A DNA stretch of 64,000 nucleotides from Thamnidium elegans (taxonomy: Eukaryota; Mucoromycota; Mucoromycetes; Mucorales; Mucoraceae): contig JAIXMG010000015.1 of NCBI GenBank assembly GCA_025201345.1, positions 682,001-746,000 on the forward strand. The letters are read 5' to 3'. Shown here one piece after another: positions 10,158-22,019 of this stretch. The position numbers and the translations under genes were made by a program. Every line of letters starts with the position of its first letter. The stretch's first letter is position 1. The notes under the pieces were generated by a model that was given only the letters and a program-made list of their open reading frames with translations, made no database searches and was not told the DNA's origin.

Positions 10158-11190
10158 TCCCCTGACCAGAAGGTACTTTTTCTGTACTATTTGCAAGTGA
10201 AGTTGTATAAGGCTGCTAAAGCAGCTAGATTGTCGGGTGTAGCTGAGCGTACTGGTCAGCAATGGGCTAAAAGTTTGAGAGATGAGCCTGAATGGGATAT
10301 TTTTGAGAAGCAAACGAATAAGGACAAACAAAAGACTGGAATGTTGCAACAAGAGCATAAAGGGTATATTATTAATCTATACGATCAAAACCCCCAAGCA
10401 CGTGTTGTAGATATTGTTGAAAGTTTGACAAAGTCGTTTGAGAATTTCAGTTTGAAAGAAACCAGTGTTCGTAACTTCATGAAAATTGAATGCAATTTGT
10501 CATTCAAAAGAGCAACATTACGTTCTAGTGAACGAAACTCTGAAGATAAACTTCGACAGCGCTTTGAATGGGTAGAGCGCTGGACATCAACTGATATGGA
10601 CTATCTTTCTAACTGTGTTTTTGTGGATGAAAGTGGATTTGACATAAATATGCGTCCACCTTCAGCCTGGTCCACAGTTGGTACGCCGGCAATTGTGGAA
10701 ACCAAATCGACCAAAGCAACTTCCCATACAATATTGGGTGCCATCAGCGCAATGGGGGGTAGTAGACATTGAGCTTAGAGTGGCAGAAAAGCCCAAACAA
10801 CGTAGAATTGACGGTGTTGGAAGAAAAAGAAAGCACACACCAAATGTTAAAAAGTCAAAAGGCACCACAACCGGTCACTATTTAAATTTTATTCAAAAAA
10901 CCTTAAATGAAATGGATAAAAACCCTCTTATGAACGGCTTTTATATTGTTATGGACAATGCACCTATTCATACACATAGTGGTATTGACGAACTGATCAC
11001 TTCAAGAAACTATAGAAGCATATATCTTCCCCCATATTCACCCGAGCTAAACCCAATTGAGCAATTTTGATCTGTTGTAAAGAACAAGGTCAAGAGGGGC
11101 ACGTTTTCTGATGATGAAGATCTCAAGACAAGAATTGCAGATGCATGCAACAATGTTCCTATTCAGCATATGAAAGCCTTTATATAACAC
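9907..11190 (+). pseudogene. Tc1-like DD34E transposase, frameshifted
   Basis: The reading starts at MSTYFFYENGQG (9907). It meets a TGA at 10027-10029, shifts frame near 10157-10165, and then runs from SPDQKVLFLYY through a helix-turn-helix (KAARLSGVAERTGQQW). The catalytic core shows FVDESGFD (first Asp, about 10621), then a +1 frameshift in a G-run at about 10755. MDNAPIH (second Asp, about 10951) and YLPPYSPELNPIEQF (Glu, about 11055) follow; 34 residues separate the second Asp from the Glu, the Tc1 DD34E spacing. The invariant Trp after EQF is a TGA stop (11068-11070). Coding-like sequence continues to about 11190. It is inactive in this copy. Confidence 0.85.
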
Positions 11191-11257
11191 TCATGTAATC
11201 AATTCGAAAAGTGTAGAAATAAAGAACCCTTATAATCATATAAATCCTTTTCGCTTT

Positions 11258-11326
11258 ACCGCAATTTAATTTCATAAAAAACTGCAAATTGATTTCACAA
11301 AAAACCGCGATTTGATTTTTGTAAAA
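11258..11326 (+). repeat. Three 23-bp tandem repeats at the transposon 3' end
   Basis: Three head-to-tail imperfect 23-mers: ACCGCAATTTAATTTCATAA..., ACTGCAAATTGATTTCACAA..., ACCGCGATTTGATTTTTGTA.... A single inverted counterpart lies at 9831-9853, and again at 6387-6409 in the other arm. They are probably transposase-binding sites. Confidence 0.7.
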
Positions 11327-12892
11327 GCTTTTTTTTATTATAACTGTAAAATTACTATATTTTAACCAATATGGAAATGTTGCACAAAAAGGGAAAGGAA
11401 TTATCAAGAGGCACCTACTCAACAACGCAAATATTTTTTTAAGGTAAGCGCAAAAAATTTTTTGTCCCAACGCAAATTCATATTCAAAAAACAGTATGCG
11501 ACTGCGGCCAAAGACGTTTGTCGTTTAAAAAAATAAAAAAACAATGTTCACAGTTTGTTCCAATTGAAGTTCGAAGGATGTTCCAAATTAAGTTCGAAAT
11601 TAATTGGTTAAATGCTCCCACTGAGTTCGAAATTTGTTCCATTTGAGAGTAAGAGATCAGAATCAACAAGAAAGGTATGTAGTATACGGGACCCGTATAT
11701 ACTACTATAATATAATATCAAGTATTATATTCTTCATGTACAGTTATCAATCAAAAATAGTATGAAATACTGCTTATAATAATACGTACAGTTTTCATAT
11801 AACCAGTTCATGTTTTGAAAACGAAACTAGTACAGTGCTCCCAAAGAGGTACTCACCGCTATCTAAACGAATGAAGCAACAATAAAATTATCACAACTCA
11901 TTCCACAGTATTGAATGGAAGGCATTGTTGTTATTAGCGTACGTAATCGCTTTTTTTTTCTAAGAAAAGTAATTAAATATGAAGGGTTGTTAAGCGATGA
12001 AAGATTAGAAAGGGATGCAGTCTAATCAAATAACATCAACACAAAGATAATTTTAGTTCTATATATCATAGAAAGAAGTTTTTAAATTTATTGTTATGTG
12101 TCATTTTAATACATAGCTCTGTACTATTATATTTGCTAAATATAATTAAAGTGGTCCTAACGCTTAAGCTCTTGCAGAAAACGATACACAAAATATTTTT
12201 TTGTACAATAACTTGGACAAGTTCAAGAACTATGTAAAGTATTATAATCCAGCATTGTCCATCTATTATCTTTTTCAAAAACACTTGTTTTTATATGAAC
12301 ATCCAGGTATTGCTTCTGAAAAGGGCGATTTTTACAGTGTTAGTAACTTACTCTTTACAAATAGAAATCTTTGTTGAGGTAGACGTGGAAGTCGAGGGAT
12401 CTTACATACTGTTTCCAGTATTAACCTACGTAGTGAAAGAGGCACCAAAGTCAGTTTGTCTTTTTCATTTGTAATGTGTGCATGAAAAAGCACGACGTCG
12501 AAGAGTATCATTATGTGGCTTTTCACATCATGGGTCTTTTGTCCTACAAATAAATAAGTACTGTTAGGCTCAAAGCCTTTTGACAAAATGGTCTGTGCTG
12601 CGAAATCGATATTCTCTCTGATATGGTAGCACTAAAAAAAATTTTTGCAAAGAACAGTCAAAAAGACTTGCGTTTCATCCCCTATTCTTCCTTTGAATAT
12701 AAATACAACAAGGTAAAAAAAAAGTATCTTTTTTTTTCTTCTTTATTATTTTCACTTTTTTTTTATATACTAACACTACCGCTGTCACTTTTTATTTTCA
12801 CTTTATAATCTTACAGCGATTTTTTTTAAAACACCAACTTATTTAAAGCACCTACTTTTTCTTTTTATCTTTTTTATAAAAAGTTAGTAACT
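11327..12892. other. Intergenic region, repeat scraps only
   Basis: No supported gene. It holds several copies of AGTTCGAAWTT-like words (11569-11640), a short palindrome ATACGGG-A-CCCGTAT (about 11684-11698), and a 34-bp repeat (12095-12128) found inverted at 38695-38728. An 84-codon minus-strand frame at 12332-12586 has no recognisable family. T-rich sequence precedes the next ATG. Confidence 0.5.
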
Positions 12893-13729
12893 ATGGATTC
12901 TAGAGCAACTCTAGGGGGTTGTATTGGTTATATGTACAGCTGTTTCGAAAGCTTGAAGAGCTCATTGAAGGATTATCACGCTTATGCCAGTGGCTATGAC
13001 TCTCATCAATATGCATCCTACGTAAAAGACGCTGAATTTAAACTTCATTACAATCCACCAATCAAAACTAGGACTATCCAAGAACTTGTAAACGAGTCTG
13101 TACCACCAAAGGAGGGTATGAAGACATTAACCAATAATATTATTGATAATGTAACACATACTTTCGCCTGTGGAGTTTTCGCCTTCACAAGTTTTATTTG
13201 CTCAGAAAAAAAGCATATTGAAAATTACCTTTGTCCCAAAAAGACAAGTACCTTTAATGCATATTATATTGAAGATGGCACTGATAGTGATGAAGAAGAA
13301 ATCTTGTCCACAGATACATGTATTGATGAAGATGAATATTACTGTATTGATGAATATGATATGTATATTGATGAATTTAATATGAACATGGATGAATATA
13401 ATATGGACGTCGATGAATATGATATTGAAGTTTATGATAAATATGACACTGATGTCTTATCCCCAGCTACGTGTATCGATGAAGATGATACCCAATATCC
13501 TCCCGCAAGAACTTTTGACAATTCTTGGGGCTTTATTGATCATGATGACTTATCTGTTGAGTTCAAAGATACAACTCTTGCTCCAAAGCGTCCACAAAAG
13601 GTCGTCGACATATCTCTCCAAATTTTGTCTCAAGCAAAAAAGGATTATTTCAAAAGGTTTTGTTCCAAGCCAAAACAAAATCTTTCTCGCCAAAAGAAAC
13701 TCCTCACTAGATCTGTTTCTTCAACATAA
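12893..13729 (+). CDS. Orphan protein with an acidic Asp-Glu-Tyr repeat (278 aa)
   Basis: A single uninterrupted frame with a clear ATG after a T-rich leader. I recognise no family. Residues 1-130 are mixed polar with several Cys and Tyr. Residues about 135-205 form a degenerate repeat built on I/M-D-E-Y-D/N (for example CIDEYDMYIDEF and NMDVDEYDIEVYD), strongly acidic. The last 50 residues are Lys/Arg-rich (KRPQKVV, SRQKKLLTR), giving a bipolar charge layout. No signal peptide or membrane helix is evident. The codons of the repeat show GAT/GAA bias, so slippage expansion is possible. A 34-base A-run follows shortly after the stop. Confidence 0.7.
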   Translation: MDSRATLGGCIGYMYSCFESLKSSLKDYHAYASGYDSHQYASYVKDAEFKLHYNPPIKTRTIQELVNESVPPKEGMKTLTNNIIDNVTHTFACGVFAFTSFICSEKKHIENYLCPKKTSTFNAYYIEDGTDSDEEEILSTDTCIDEDEYYCIDEYDMYIDEFNMNMDEYNMDVDEYDIEVYDKYDTDVLSPATCIDEDDTQYPPARTFDNSWGFIDHDDLSVEFKDTTLAPKRPQKVVDISLQILSQAKKDYFKRFCSKPKQNLSRQKKLLTRSVSST

Positions 13730-13761
13730 AAAATCTTCGAGATTTGTTTAAAGAAATCCTC

Positions 13762-13797
<36 letters not shown>

Positions 13798-14304
13798 CTT
13801 CAAGATTTGTATCTTTTCATTTTTTATTTCGCGAGTAAAAAATGAAAAAAAAAAAATACGTATTATTCTTTAACTGTACAGCAAAAGCTTGATGAAAAAT
13901 TTACATATTTTACATTTCACGCAACAAATTCATTCCCATGTATATTTTTTCATCCCCCTACTATTATATTATTACCTAATAAATAAAAAGCACTTTTATT
14001 CTTAACCCTTCTCAAACTTGAGTTTAAATAGCTTTTTAAAGTTGCTAGTAACGTTACTTTGAAGAAAAATATAATGTTCTAACGGATAACGTACAATATG
14101 ATTCTTTAATGTCGCCATAATAAATTTGTTGTTGGCGGAACCCCTCGTTTTTAAAATACTTGCCCTAGAGACCATCTCTAATTTTTACTGTACGATTAAA
14201 TTATCCCTTTTAAGGTAAAGTGATTCAAGGCTAATAATTGGCTCTAGGACAACCCTTTACCGCTTTAAAAGCTTTTAGTGTGTAATAAGCTATAGTTTTT
14301 TTTC

Positions 14305-14348
<44 letters not shown>

Positions 14349-14606
14349 AGAAAGGGAGGATATAATATTTATTTTGTTTGGAAAGTATATATATATTTAT
14401 GCATAAGAAGGATCAATGTTATTTTTCGAATAAGTTTGGGCAGTATTCATCGGATTTAGGTATACAAACAGCAGATCTTGCTTTATGGTGTAATTAGACC
14501 ATGTGAGGCGAATACATTTTTCTTTTTTGGACTCTGATAAAAACAAAATAATCTAAAACCCGACTTTTTTTTTTTTCCTTTTTCTCTTATTTTCTAATTT
14601 GTTGCT
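13730..14606. other. Intergenic; long A-runs and a dispersed repeat
   Basis: Contains poly-A tracts at about 13762-13795 and 14307-14346. The segment 13981-14031 has a reverse-complement relative at 22762-22817 (shared core GAAGGGTTAAGAATAAAA). No gene seen. Confidence 0.5.
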
Positions 14607-15053
14607 ATGATACTTAATAAACAGGGCAATAATATTATAATTCAACCTACGCCTACCGCTATCCCATCACCAACCGAAAAACACAAAAGACCAAAGCTAC
14701 TAGCAAGACTCTTCCGTCGAAGGGAACCAATTTTTGTATGGTATTTTCGAACAACCGGGACCTCTTCTTTCAACAACAAACCGTTTATAAGCTGGGTGGA
14801 ATTTGAAAAAAAGAATCAGTTGGAGTTATCAATACAGTTGAATTTAACCAGAAATAGAGGTGTTATACCACCAGCATCATTTGAAATTCAAGACAGACAT
14901 ATATTTAATAACAAGGTGACTATTACGGTTATACTAAAAGAAGGAATAGCCTTTGCGCTTGATCCGGAGTGGTCGAAACCAATTACTTTTGAAATTATTT
15001 ATCGACCTAAATTAAACTGGTATCGAGCGATTTTTATGAGAATGGCAAACTAA
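14607..15053 (+). CDS. Small protein with WWE-like pattern (148 aa)
   Basis: Single-exon frame with good initiation context. After a disordered N-terminus (Pro/Thr-rich, then basic KRPKLLARLFRRRE) comes FVWYFRTTGT, ISWVEFEKKNQLELSIQL and a beta-rich remainder ending FEIIYRPKLNWYRAIFM. The spaced aromatic W-Y...W-x-x-F...L-E order resembles WWE domains, which bind ADP-ribose derivatives or act as adaptors. The match is by eye and loose, so the call is tentative. No catalytic motif is visible. It could equally be a lineage-specific orphan. Confidence 0.55.
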   Translation: MILNKQGNNIIIQPTPTAIPSPTEKHKRPKLLARLFRRREPIFVWYFRTTGTSSFNNKPFISWVEFEKKNQLELSIQLNLTRNRGVIPPASFEIQDRHIFNNKVTITVILKEGIAFALDPEWSKPITFEIIYRPKLNWYRAIFMRMAN

Positions 15054-15471
15054 AAAGCTATATTAAATTAAACTAAAATGGAATATACATTTGCAATAGG
15101 TTAGACAATAGACATTGCAAAACCTCCCCCTTTTGTTTCTTTTATAACCTGCGCATTACGCGTTTTCATTTATTACACAGAAATAGTTTGTTTTACCGCG
15201 GATCGGATAGTTGTACTTTTTTGATTATTACTTTTACTCTAAAATAAATGTGAGAACAATAGTGCTTTTTCTTATTACAATAAAAAAGATAGAAATAAAA
15301 ACTTTTTAAAAAAAAGGAAGTATATTTTGCCTGTTTTTTTTCTTACATGTATATTTTAACAGTAACGTTTTTTACAATAAATCAACTGTATATAAATACA
15401 TCCTTTTAATCGGAGTCGTTTTTGCTGTACAGAAAACAAAGTACAAGGTTTCAATTCAACATCTCCTTTAC

Positions 15472-15503
<32 letters not shown>

Positions 15504-15678
15504 AGAAAGGTTAATCCATTACAACGTATATCTTTCCTACGTCACAAACTGAACGTAAAAAAAAAATCTTTTTCTTTTCTTTTTCTTTTTAATTTTTGTT
15601 CCTTTTGTTCCTTCGTTCCTTTAACTTTTTCAAAATAAAAAACAAGGGCGGTTGTCAAAAAAAATAAAATAAAAAAAA

Positions 15679-16033
15679 ATGCCTAGACCCTTGAGTGACT
15701 CCTGGCAATATTTCGAGCTACTTTCACCGGATAATGGTAGAAACCGTAAAGCAAAATGTAATTTTTGTGGACACAAACAAGCAGCAGGAATCACTAGACT
15801 TCACCAGCACTTATTATATCGTTGTTCCAGAATTTCAGCCGACATTCGAGATCAATTAAGACAAAAACATGAAGATCAAGGTAGAGAATCGCTACCTAAA
15901 GGAACTCAAGTACTTTCTCACCACATGTCGCAAGATTCACTCGATTATCAATATGACTCTACCCTTCAAAATACCCTTCACAATAGTAATAATAACAATA
16001 GCAATAATAATAATAATCAACAACAGCAACAGC

Positions 16034-16070
<37 letters not shown>

Positions 16071-16551
16071 GCCATCACCTCATATAAATCCTCACCCTAC
16101 TTATTATGAAGCTGCTGCAGCATTATCACCTACAACCTCCAACAATTTCTCTACGACATTTCCTTCTAATAATAATACATTGGGTCAACAGCAACAAGCT
16201 ATGCTTGATTGTCAGTTGGCTCGTGCTTTATTTTCTGCAAAAATTCCATTTGAATCGATTGAGGACCCTCATTTTATTGATTTTCTAAAGCGTTTACAAC
16301 CAAACTATACTGTACCTAAAAAGAGACGTCTACAACAATTTTTACTTAAAGAGCAACATTGGGATTTGATCCCTTGGGATAACGAAGCTGATTTATTATT
16401 ATCTAGAACGAATCATCAACCATCTCCACCACCTTTGATGCAGCAACAACAACAGCAACGACGTATGTTAAATACTAATAATTCTAGCGCTTTAAGTAAT
16501 AGGTTACTATCATCGATTCATCCACCTGCTGACTTGGAAGGAAGTCTATAA
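15679..16551 (+). CDS. BED-type zinc-finger protein with poly-Q (290 aa)
   Basis: The N-terminus shows SWQYFELLSPDNGRNRKAKC, with C-N-F-C and then R-L-H-Q-H-L-L-Y-R-C: a BED-like finger with the preceding aromatic W-x-Y-F, about residues 8-50. BED fingers bind DNA in hAT transposases and in transcription factors derived from them. No transposase catalytic domain follows. Instead there is an Asn/Gln tract coded mainly by CAA/CAG repeats (16018-16070), a conserved-looking segment around residues 175-240 (ARALFSAKIPFESIEDPHF), and another Q-run. The segment between finger and C-terminus resembles the region of hAT-type proteins that precedes the catalytic core. Likely a domesticated regulator acting in the nucleus. 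Confidence 0.78.
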
Positions 16552-17860
16552 AAAGAGTTATATATTACTTATTTATTGTATTCTATTTATATACATGTTT
16601 ACATATACACATCAAAAAAAAAAAAAGAAAAGAAACCCTTTCTAATTCTCTTGCTAAAAAAAAAAAGGTTTATTGGAAAAAAATACCTTTTTTAAAATAA
16701 AAAAAACTTCCTCCCCTTTTTTTTTAATAGTAGAATACTAGCAGAAAAAAAAAATTAGACTTTTTTTCTTAACATGTTGGTCTATATTTCATTTTTGTAT
16801 ATTAAAAAATGAAACCATCAAAAACACAGCTCCGTTTGAAAACCAAAAAAGTAAAAACACACTTTCTATTAAACTTGTACTTTATACATATATTTTTTGT
16901 CCACAATGGCTTCAATAAGTAAGTTGTACTCATTTGTATAGTGTAAAATACAATGTAGTGATAGACATATATAAAAAAAGAGCAGGAAAATATATATATG
17001 AACCGTTTGAACATTCGCTACTAAACGGAGCTTAAACGAATGCGAAAAAACTTTTTTGATTTCTACATTTAAGCGACGCGAAAATAGTATACATTGGACA
17101 AAAATTCAAAAGTACATATTTTTTTTTGCAGATAAATCAACTTTTCTAACTAAGTAAATAACACCTAAATACTAGCTTTTTTTTTTTTAAAAAAAAAAAG
17201 CTACATCTATATCACACTGTAATTACTTTTTTTTTAAAAAAAAAGTAGAATTTTTTCGTCTTTCTAGGTAATGTAGTGGTATTTCAACCTACAACCGTAA
17301 TTTCAAACCCAAATAATACATTGGAACCTTTAACTAAATATATTTGTAAGTTTAATTTAAAAACAGTGACCGGCACAAAATAACCGCCACTTTTTGTTTT
17401 GTTTTACCTTTGTCTTGTAAATGTATATATATATATATATATTTGTAAATAAAAAAGCACTTAGAAAGTAACACAGATAATGATAGCATACTTTTCACGT
17501 GCTTTAATTAAACTGTAAAAAAAAATACACATTAGAGTGGAGAATATGATTAGAGTGGAGAATATGGCGCAGATTTTCATTTGAATTTCGATCGGCTCTC
17601 GGTCCTTAAGCGCGGATATGACTAATCTTGAATGAAAAAGAGATAAACGTTTAAGCACTTCAAAAAAAAAAAAAGTGTTTTGACCGGAGCTTTTAAAACA
17701 ATAAATGGTACGATTCCTGAATGTAATAAACACAAAAGTGAATAAAACCTAATATTTAGTGCTCAAAGTACGTGTTTATTTTTACAATACAATTTTTTTT
17801 TTATTATGATATTTCAACGCGTGGATAACAAAAATATTTTACAATATATACTTTTTATTT
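16552..17860. other. Intergenic, A/T palindromes
   Basis: No supported gene; a 90-codon minus frame at 17461-17733 lacks any family signal. It contains perfect T(n)A(n) hairpins at 17174-17202 (AGC-T12-A11-GCT) and 17224-17247 (TAC-T9-A9-GTA), an (AT)n run near 17426, and an 18-bp tandem duplication at about 17532-17567. Confidence 0.55.
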
Positions 17861-19420
17861 TTAATCAGAATCATCAAATACAATCTTGTTATTTGATGGA
17901 CCACCTCTTCCACTTAATGCCTTTGACATGATTTCTTCTTGAAGACGCTTAGCTTCCCAAGAAGGATGTACAGGTTCAGCAGGAGCGCTACTGGTTTGAA
18001 CGTGCTTAGGAGCAGGTTTCTTCTTGGGTCTATAATCAGGATTCGCAAGACGTTTTTCTTCACGTTTTTTGAATTCAGCAGCAATATGATTTGCTTCACG
18101 ACCATACTTCTCTTCCCACTGCCTTAAAAAAAATAAAATAAAAATTAATTTTTAAAAGCATAAAAAAAAAACAGAAAAACAAAACTTACTTTCTTCTTTG
18201 CTTTTGACCTACTCTGTTTGGTTTCTTTTCACCTTCATAAATCTTTTGAAAGTTTTCATCTTCATTTTCATCATCGCCTAAAGTTTCAATAAATTCAGAA
18301 GTACCCGGCTTTGATTTTGCAACCATTTTAGGTTTCTTATTATTTAATTTATCTTTTTCAGCTTCTTCTGCCTTTCTCTTTTTAGCTTCCTCCATCTTCT
18401 TCTTCTTGGCTTCTTCTGCCTTTTTCTTTTCAATCTTTTCGTTATTACCCTTAATAATACTTTGGAAAGAAGTCATCATGTTTGTAACTTCTGTTACCAC
18501 TGGCTTTTGAGATATTAATCTAGATTCGATATTTTGCGTAACTTGATCGGATTTCTCGGTTGGTTTCATCGATGATTCAATTAAATCCTTGACAAGTTCT
18601 TCGTGTTTAAGTGTATTATGCTTTAACAATTTGCTTTTAATCGTCTTTTCTACAAGTTGCTCAAGATCGATATTCTTTAAAATTTCCAATTCATTTTCGT
18701 ACTGTTCGATATCTTGTGCAGTGACCTTTTTAACTGGTTTCTTTTCCTTTTCTTCCTCATCTTTATCTTCCTCTTCCTTCTTCTCTTCTGAATTACTAAA
18801 AATAATACTTAACAAACTATCACTCCTTCCCTTTTTAAAACAAAAGCATGGGCTTACCCTTCTAACAATTTACGAGCTGATTTGATTTTCTTGAGTTGTT
18901 TTTGAGTTTCACTCATTTTTCCCTTTTTTAAAGCACTCTTCATTTCTTTACGGGCTTGATGCTATACATATATTTTTTTTCAGTACGTGTATTATCTATC
19001 TTTTTTTTTAATAAAGATACTTTACCAACTTGGTCTCAAGCTTTAATTTTCTGACATTATAAAGTTCACGTTTTAAAGTATCTTGGTCCATAAACGACTC
19101 ACTATGAATATTTTGGTATTTTGCTCTAGAGGCTGCAATAATAGCGGTTTTCATATGCGTAGTTTCTCCAACCTATAACAGTAAACTATTGAGTCAGTAT
19201 ATAAAATGACTGACGAGATCGTTCATTTCTATTTACTTGAGCTGCAAGATAATTGATCTTCCATGTTAAATTTTCTTTGGGTTTCTTTTCTAGGTTTTCA
19301 GACTAATGTACAACGTTTATTATTATCAGTTCCCGTTTTTATATATATATATATATATCAGCAAAGGAGAAGCTTTTATATTCACAAAGAAAAAAAAAAA
19401 AAAAAAAAAAAACTAACCAT
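17861..19420 (-). CDS. BUD22: BUD22/SRFBP1-like ribosome-biogenesis protein
   Basis: The C-terminal exon ends with the family hallmark H-P-S-W-E-A-K-R followed by a short KIVFDDSD tail. The N-terminal exons read KENLTWKINYLAAQ and the charged helices typical of Bud22, a nucleolar factor for 18S rRNA maturation and small-subunit assembly. At least six exons are joined by GT-AG introns; the last junctions are 18190|18122. The middle is a Lys/Glu-rich coiled coil. The first exon may contain just the ATG at 19420-19418, followed by a GTTAGT donor and resuming at SENLEKKPK; this start is the weakest part. It is transcribed in the same direction as the neighbouring Myb gene, 97 bp downstream of it. 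Confidence 0.75.
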
Positions 19421-19517
19421 GTCGTATATATTTATTATTAACGTAAAAAAAAAAAATGCATTTTTTTTTAAAAAAAAAAGGATATACATGAATAAGCCAC
19501 CAATGTCGCTTATTGAA

Positions 19518-21331
19518 TTAGTGAGTATCCTCCTGCCGCTTTGTTCGTAGTCTTGTTGATTTTCTGACAGGTGTTGCTTTTGGTACACAAACATAAGCAG
19601 GAATTTGATATTTTTTATCTTTAGCACGTTTTCTTTTTTTCCTCGATGTCTCTTGTTCTCTTCCCTCTTCTTCCTCATCTTCCTCCTCTTCCTCCTCTTC
19701 CTCCTCTTCCTCTTGTTCGTGTTCTTCATGCTCTTCTCTGTATTCTTCTACTTCATCCGAATCTTCAGCATTAAGAATGACGGATTTTCTTTTACGTTTA
19801 TTTTTAGGAGTAGAAGCTTTACGTTTCCTTGCAGCCGCAAGCTTTTTCGCTTTTTTTAATGCCTTCTTAGCTGCAATACTCTTTTGAACCTTTTCAGCCT
19901 TTTCAGCCTTTTCAGCCCTTGCCTTTTCAGCTGCTTCTTTCATTTCCATTTTTTTCTCTTCCTTCTTCAATATCCTCTCCTTTTCTTTCGCAGCTCTTTC
20001 ATCCCGTTTTTTATACATGTTATAAGTTCTTAACAGATGATTATCTGTCCTACCGGGAAAGAATCCTGCAATATACGACCACTTGGGTCCAACTTGTTCC
20101 ACCAAACTTGCTAGTTGCTGTATTTCCTCTTCATTCATCTTTCCTTTTTCCACCTCAGGCATAAGCACATTAACCCACCTTTCTCTACACTGCATATCTG
20201 TTCTGCCCGGTAAAAGACGTTGTACTTTGGTCCAACTGCCTAGGCCGTATAACTGTACAGCACGTCTCATAAGATCGCTTTCTTTATCGGTCCATTTGGT
20301 CCGTTTAATAGCCGGATTAATTGATTTTTCCCATCTGTGTAAGCACTGCTGACCCGTTCTGCCTTTTAACATGGATGCAATCTGCTGCCAATTGCAATTA
20401 CCAAATGTTTTGACTGCTTCAGTTAGTTTTTTGTCTTCTTCAGATGTCCATTTTAAAGATTTGGCTTGCTTGTTGTTTTTATAGGCCATGTAGTGAGAGA
20501 AACATTGAGATATTGTTCGACCTGTACCTAGTTCGTTAGCAATACGTTCCCATTGACTGTTTAATCCGATTTGATCTACTAGCTTCGAAAGTTGACTGGA
20601 TTCTTGTTTAGACCATGGCTTTTTATTGATGATGGGATGTTCTTGCGTAGTCCACTGCATTAAGCATTGATTTGCGGTTCGAGAAAGAACCTAATAGATT
20701 TGTTAGTTATGTAAGTTTATATTTATTCGAAAAAAAAAAGACTTACATAAACGGTACTAATTCGCTCCCAATCAAGACGTTCTACTGGAAAATTTTCAAG
20801 CGTTTCTTTATCTATCTTATCTACTTCCCATACACGCCATTCTTCATCACTTTTTTTGCAGAAAAAAAAAAGTATTAGTATTTTTTTGCATGTTAATTTT
20901 TTTTTTTTTTACTTTTTTAAAAATTGAAAGGCTATGGCTCTTTTTGCTTCAGCTTGAATACCGTTTACTAATCGATTTCTTTCATATCTCGACCCTGTAC
21001 ATATATCTCGGTAAGAAAGAAAAAAATGCGATTGATCTTTTAAATAAGCAAGTACTTACATGCTTTGCTCGGTAAATCATTTTCACAATCTACACCATCC
21101 TCTTCGTCTTCTTCCATAACTGTTTCTGGTTCATAATGTGGCGAATATTCTGATACACTGCTGACATCTTTAGGTTTTTGTTCAATTAATTCGGATTCGT
21201 CAAAATAAGATATTTCTGAGTCATACTGTCTGTGTAAATAAACTCTTTGTCCAAATCGACTTTCTGCGTTTGCTATATATCTCATATCTGTCTATTTCAA
21301 AAAATTAAGTTGACACATATTAAAAAAAAAC

Positions 21332-21369
<38 letters not shown>

Positions 21370-21620
21370 ATGCTTTTTTGGTTCAGCTCTAATCGTTTGT
21401 CAATTAAATGAATATGATCCGTTATTTTCCTTTGCAATTGTTCATTGAGAGAAATTGCCTGGTCTATATTTCGATAATCTTTCTCAAATGATTCGTCTAA
21501 ATCAGCCGCATCGTATTCTTTTTGTAATTGAATTAAAGCGTCCAACACAAATTGTAATTCATTGTCTTGTTCTTCGAAATTAATGTGTGGTATATCGGTT
21601 TGAGGAATATTTTGTGACAT
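19518..21620 (-). CDS. SNAPC4-like Myb-repeat transcription factor
   Basis: Five coding exons: the first starts at MSQNIPQTD (21620), then TDMRYIANAE, WSRYERNRL, DEEWRVWEV and the large exon from VLSRTANQCL. The last carries four and a half Myb/SANT repeats: a partial one, then WSKQESSQLSKLV, WTSEEDKKLTEAV, WTDKESDLMRRAV and a final divergent one. This number, and the acidic N-terminal exons with conserved W residues, match SNAPC4/SNAP190, the DNA-binding subunit of the complex that starts snRNA gene transcription by Pol II and Pol III. After repeat 4 there is a Lys/Glu coiled coil and a long Glu run (about 19640-19720). The alternative is a generic Myb regulator of the Bas1 type. The introns include a long T-tract. 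Confidence 0.75.
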
Positions 21621-22019
21621 TTTAAAAAAAATGAACAGTTTTAGAAAAAGAAAGAAAGAAAAAAAATCTCAAAAATATTTTTTAAAAACTGTAAATAAAC
21701 ATGGTGTTTATATAATACAACAACAACAACAACAAAAAGAAGAGAGAAAAATTGTTAGGAGACACAGAAAATATGTACGGGGGGTTTTTTTTTCTAGTGT
21801 ATCCATGTATGTGACAGCTAGCAAATTTTTATCGTCAATCATTTAAACTTCTTGTGTAGTATTAAGGATAGACTTCTCAGAATTGTAAAGACACTTATTT
21901 TCTCAGAATTGTAAAAAATGAAAAAAAAAAAACTCCCCTACCAATTGGCAGGTACACTATATCGGTCCGAAACAATCACATGGTATAATGAACAACTGCC
22001 AAGAAAAAGCAAGCTTTAT

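Larger units (their letters stand above)
9831..11326 (+). mobile_element. Tc1/mariner-type DNA transposon (DD34E), degenerate
   Basis: The element is bounded by 23-bp motifs: one unit in inverted orientation at 9831-9853 and three tandem units at 11258-11280, 11281-11303 and 11304-11326 (consensus A-C-Y-G-C-R-A-W-T-T-R-A-T-T-T). These resemble the transposase-binding repeats near Tc1 ends. The exact termini and TA duplications could not be fixed. The transposase inside is described separately. Two 5' fragments of the same element lie at 5158-5515 and 6083-6385. Confidence 0.6.

Noticed and set aside
11681..11703. Short palindrome around GTATACGGGACCCGTATA
   Set aside because: Too short and isolated to interpret. 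No neighbouring gene or second copy was seen.
12332..12586. 84-codon minus-strand frame, possibly a transposon or RT remnant
   Set aside because: No motif of any family could be recognised, and flanking frames are closed.
17461..17733. 90-codon minus-strand frame with a hydrophobic stretch
   Set aside because: AT-driven composition, no splice partners and no family signal. It lies in the 3' spacer.
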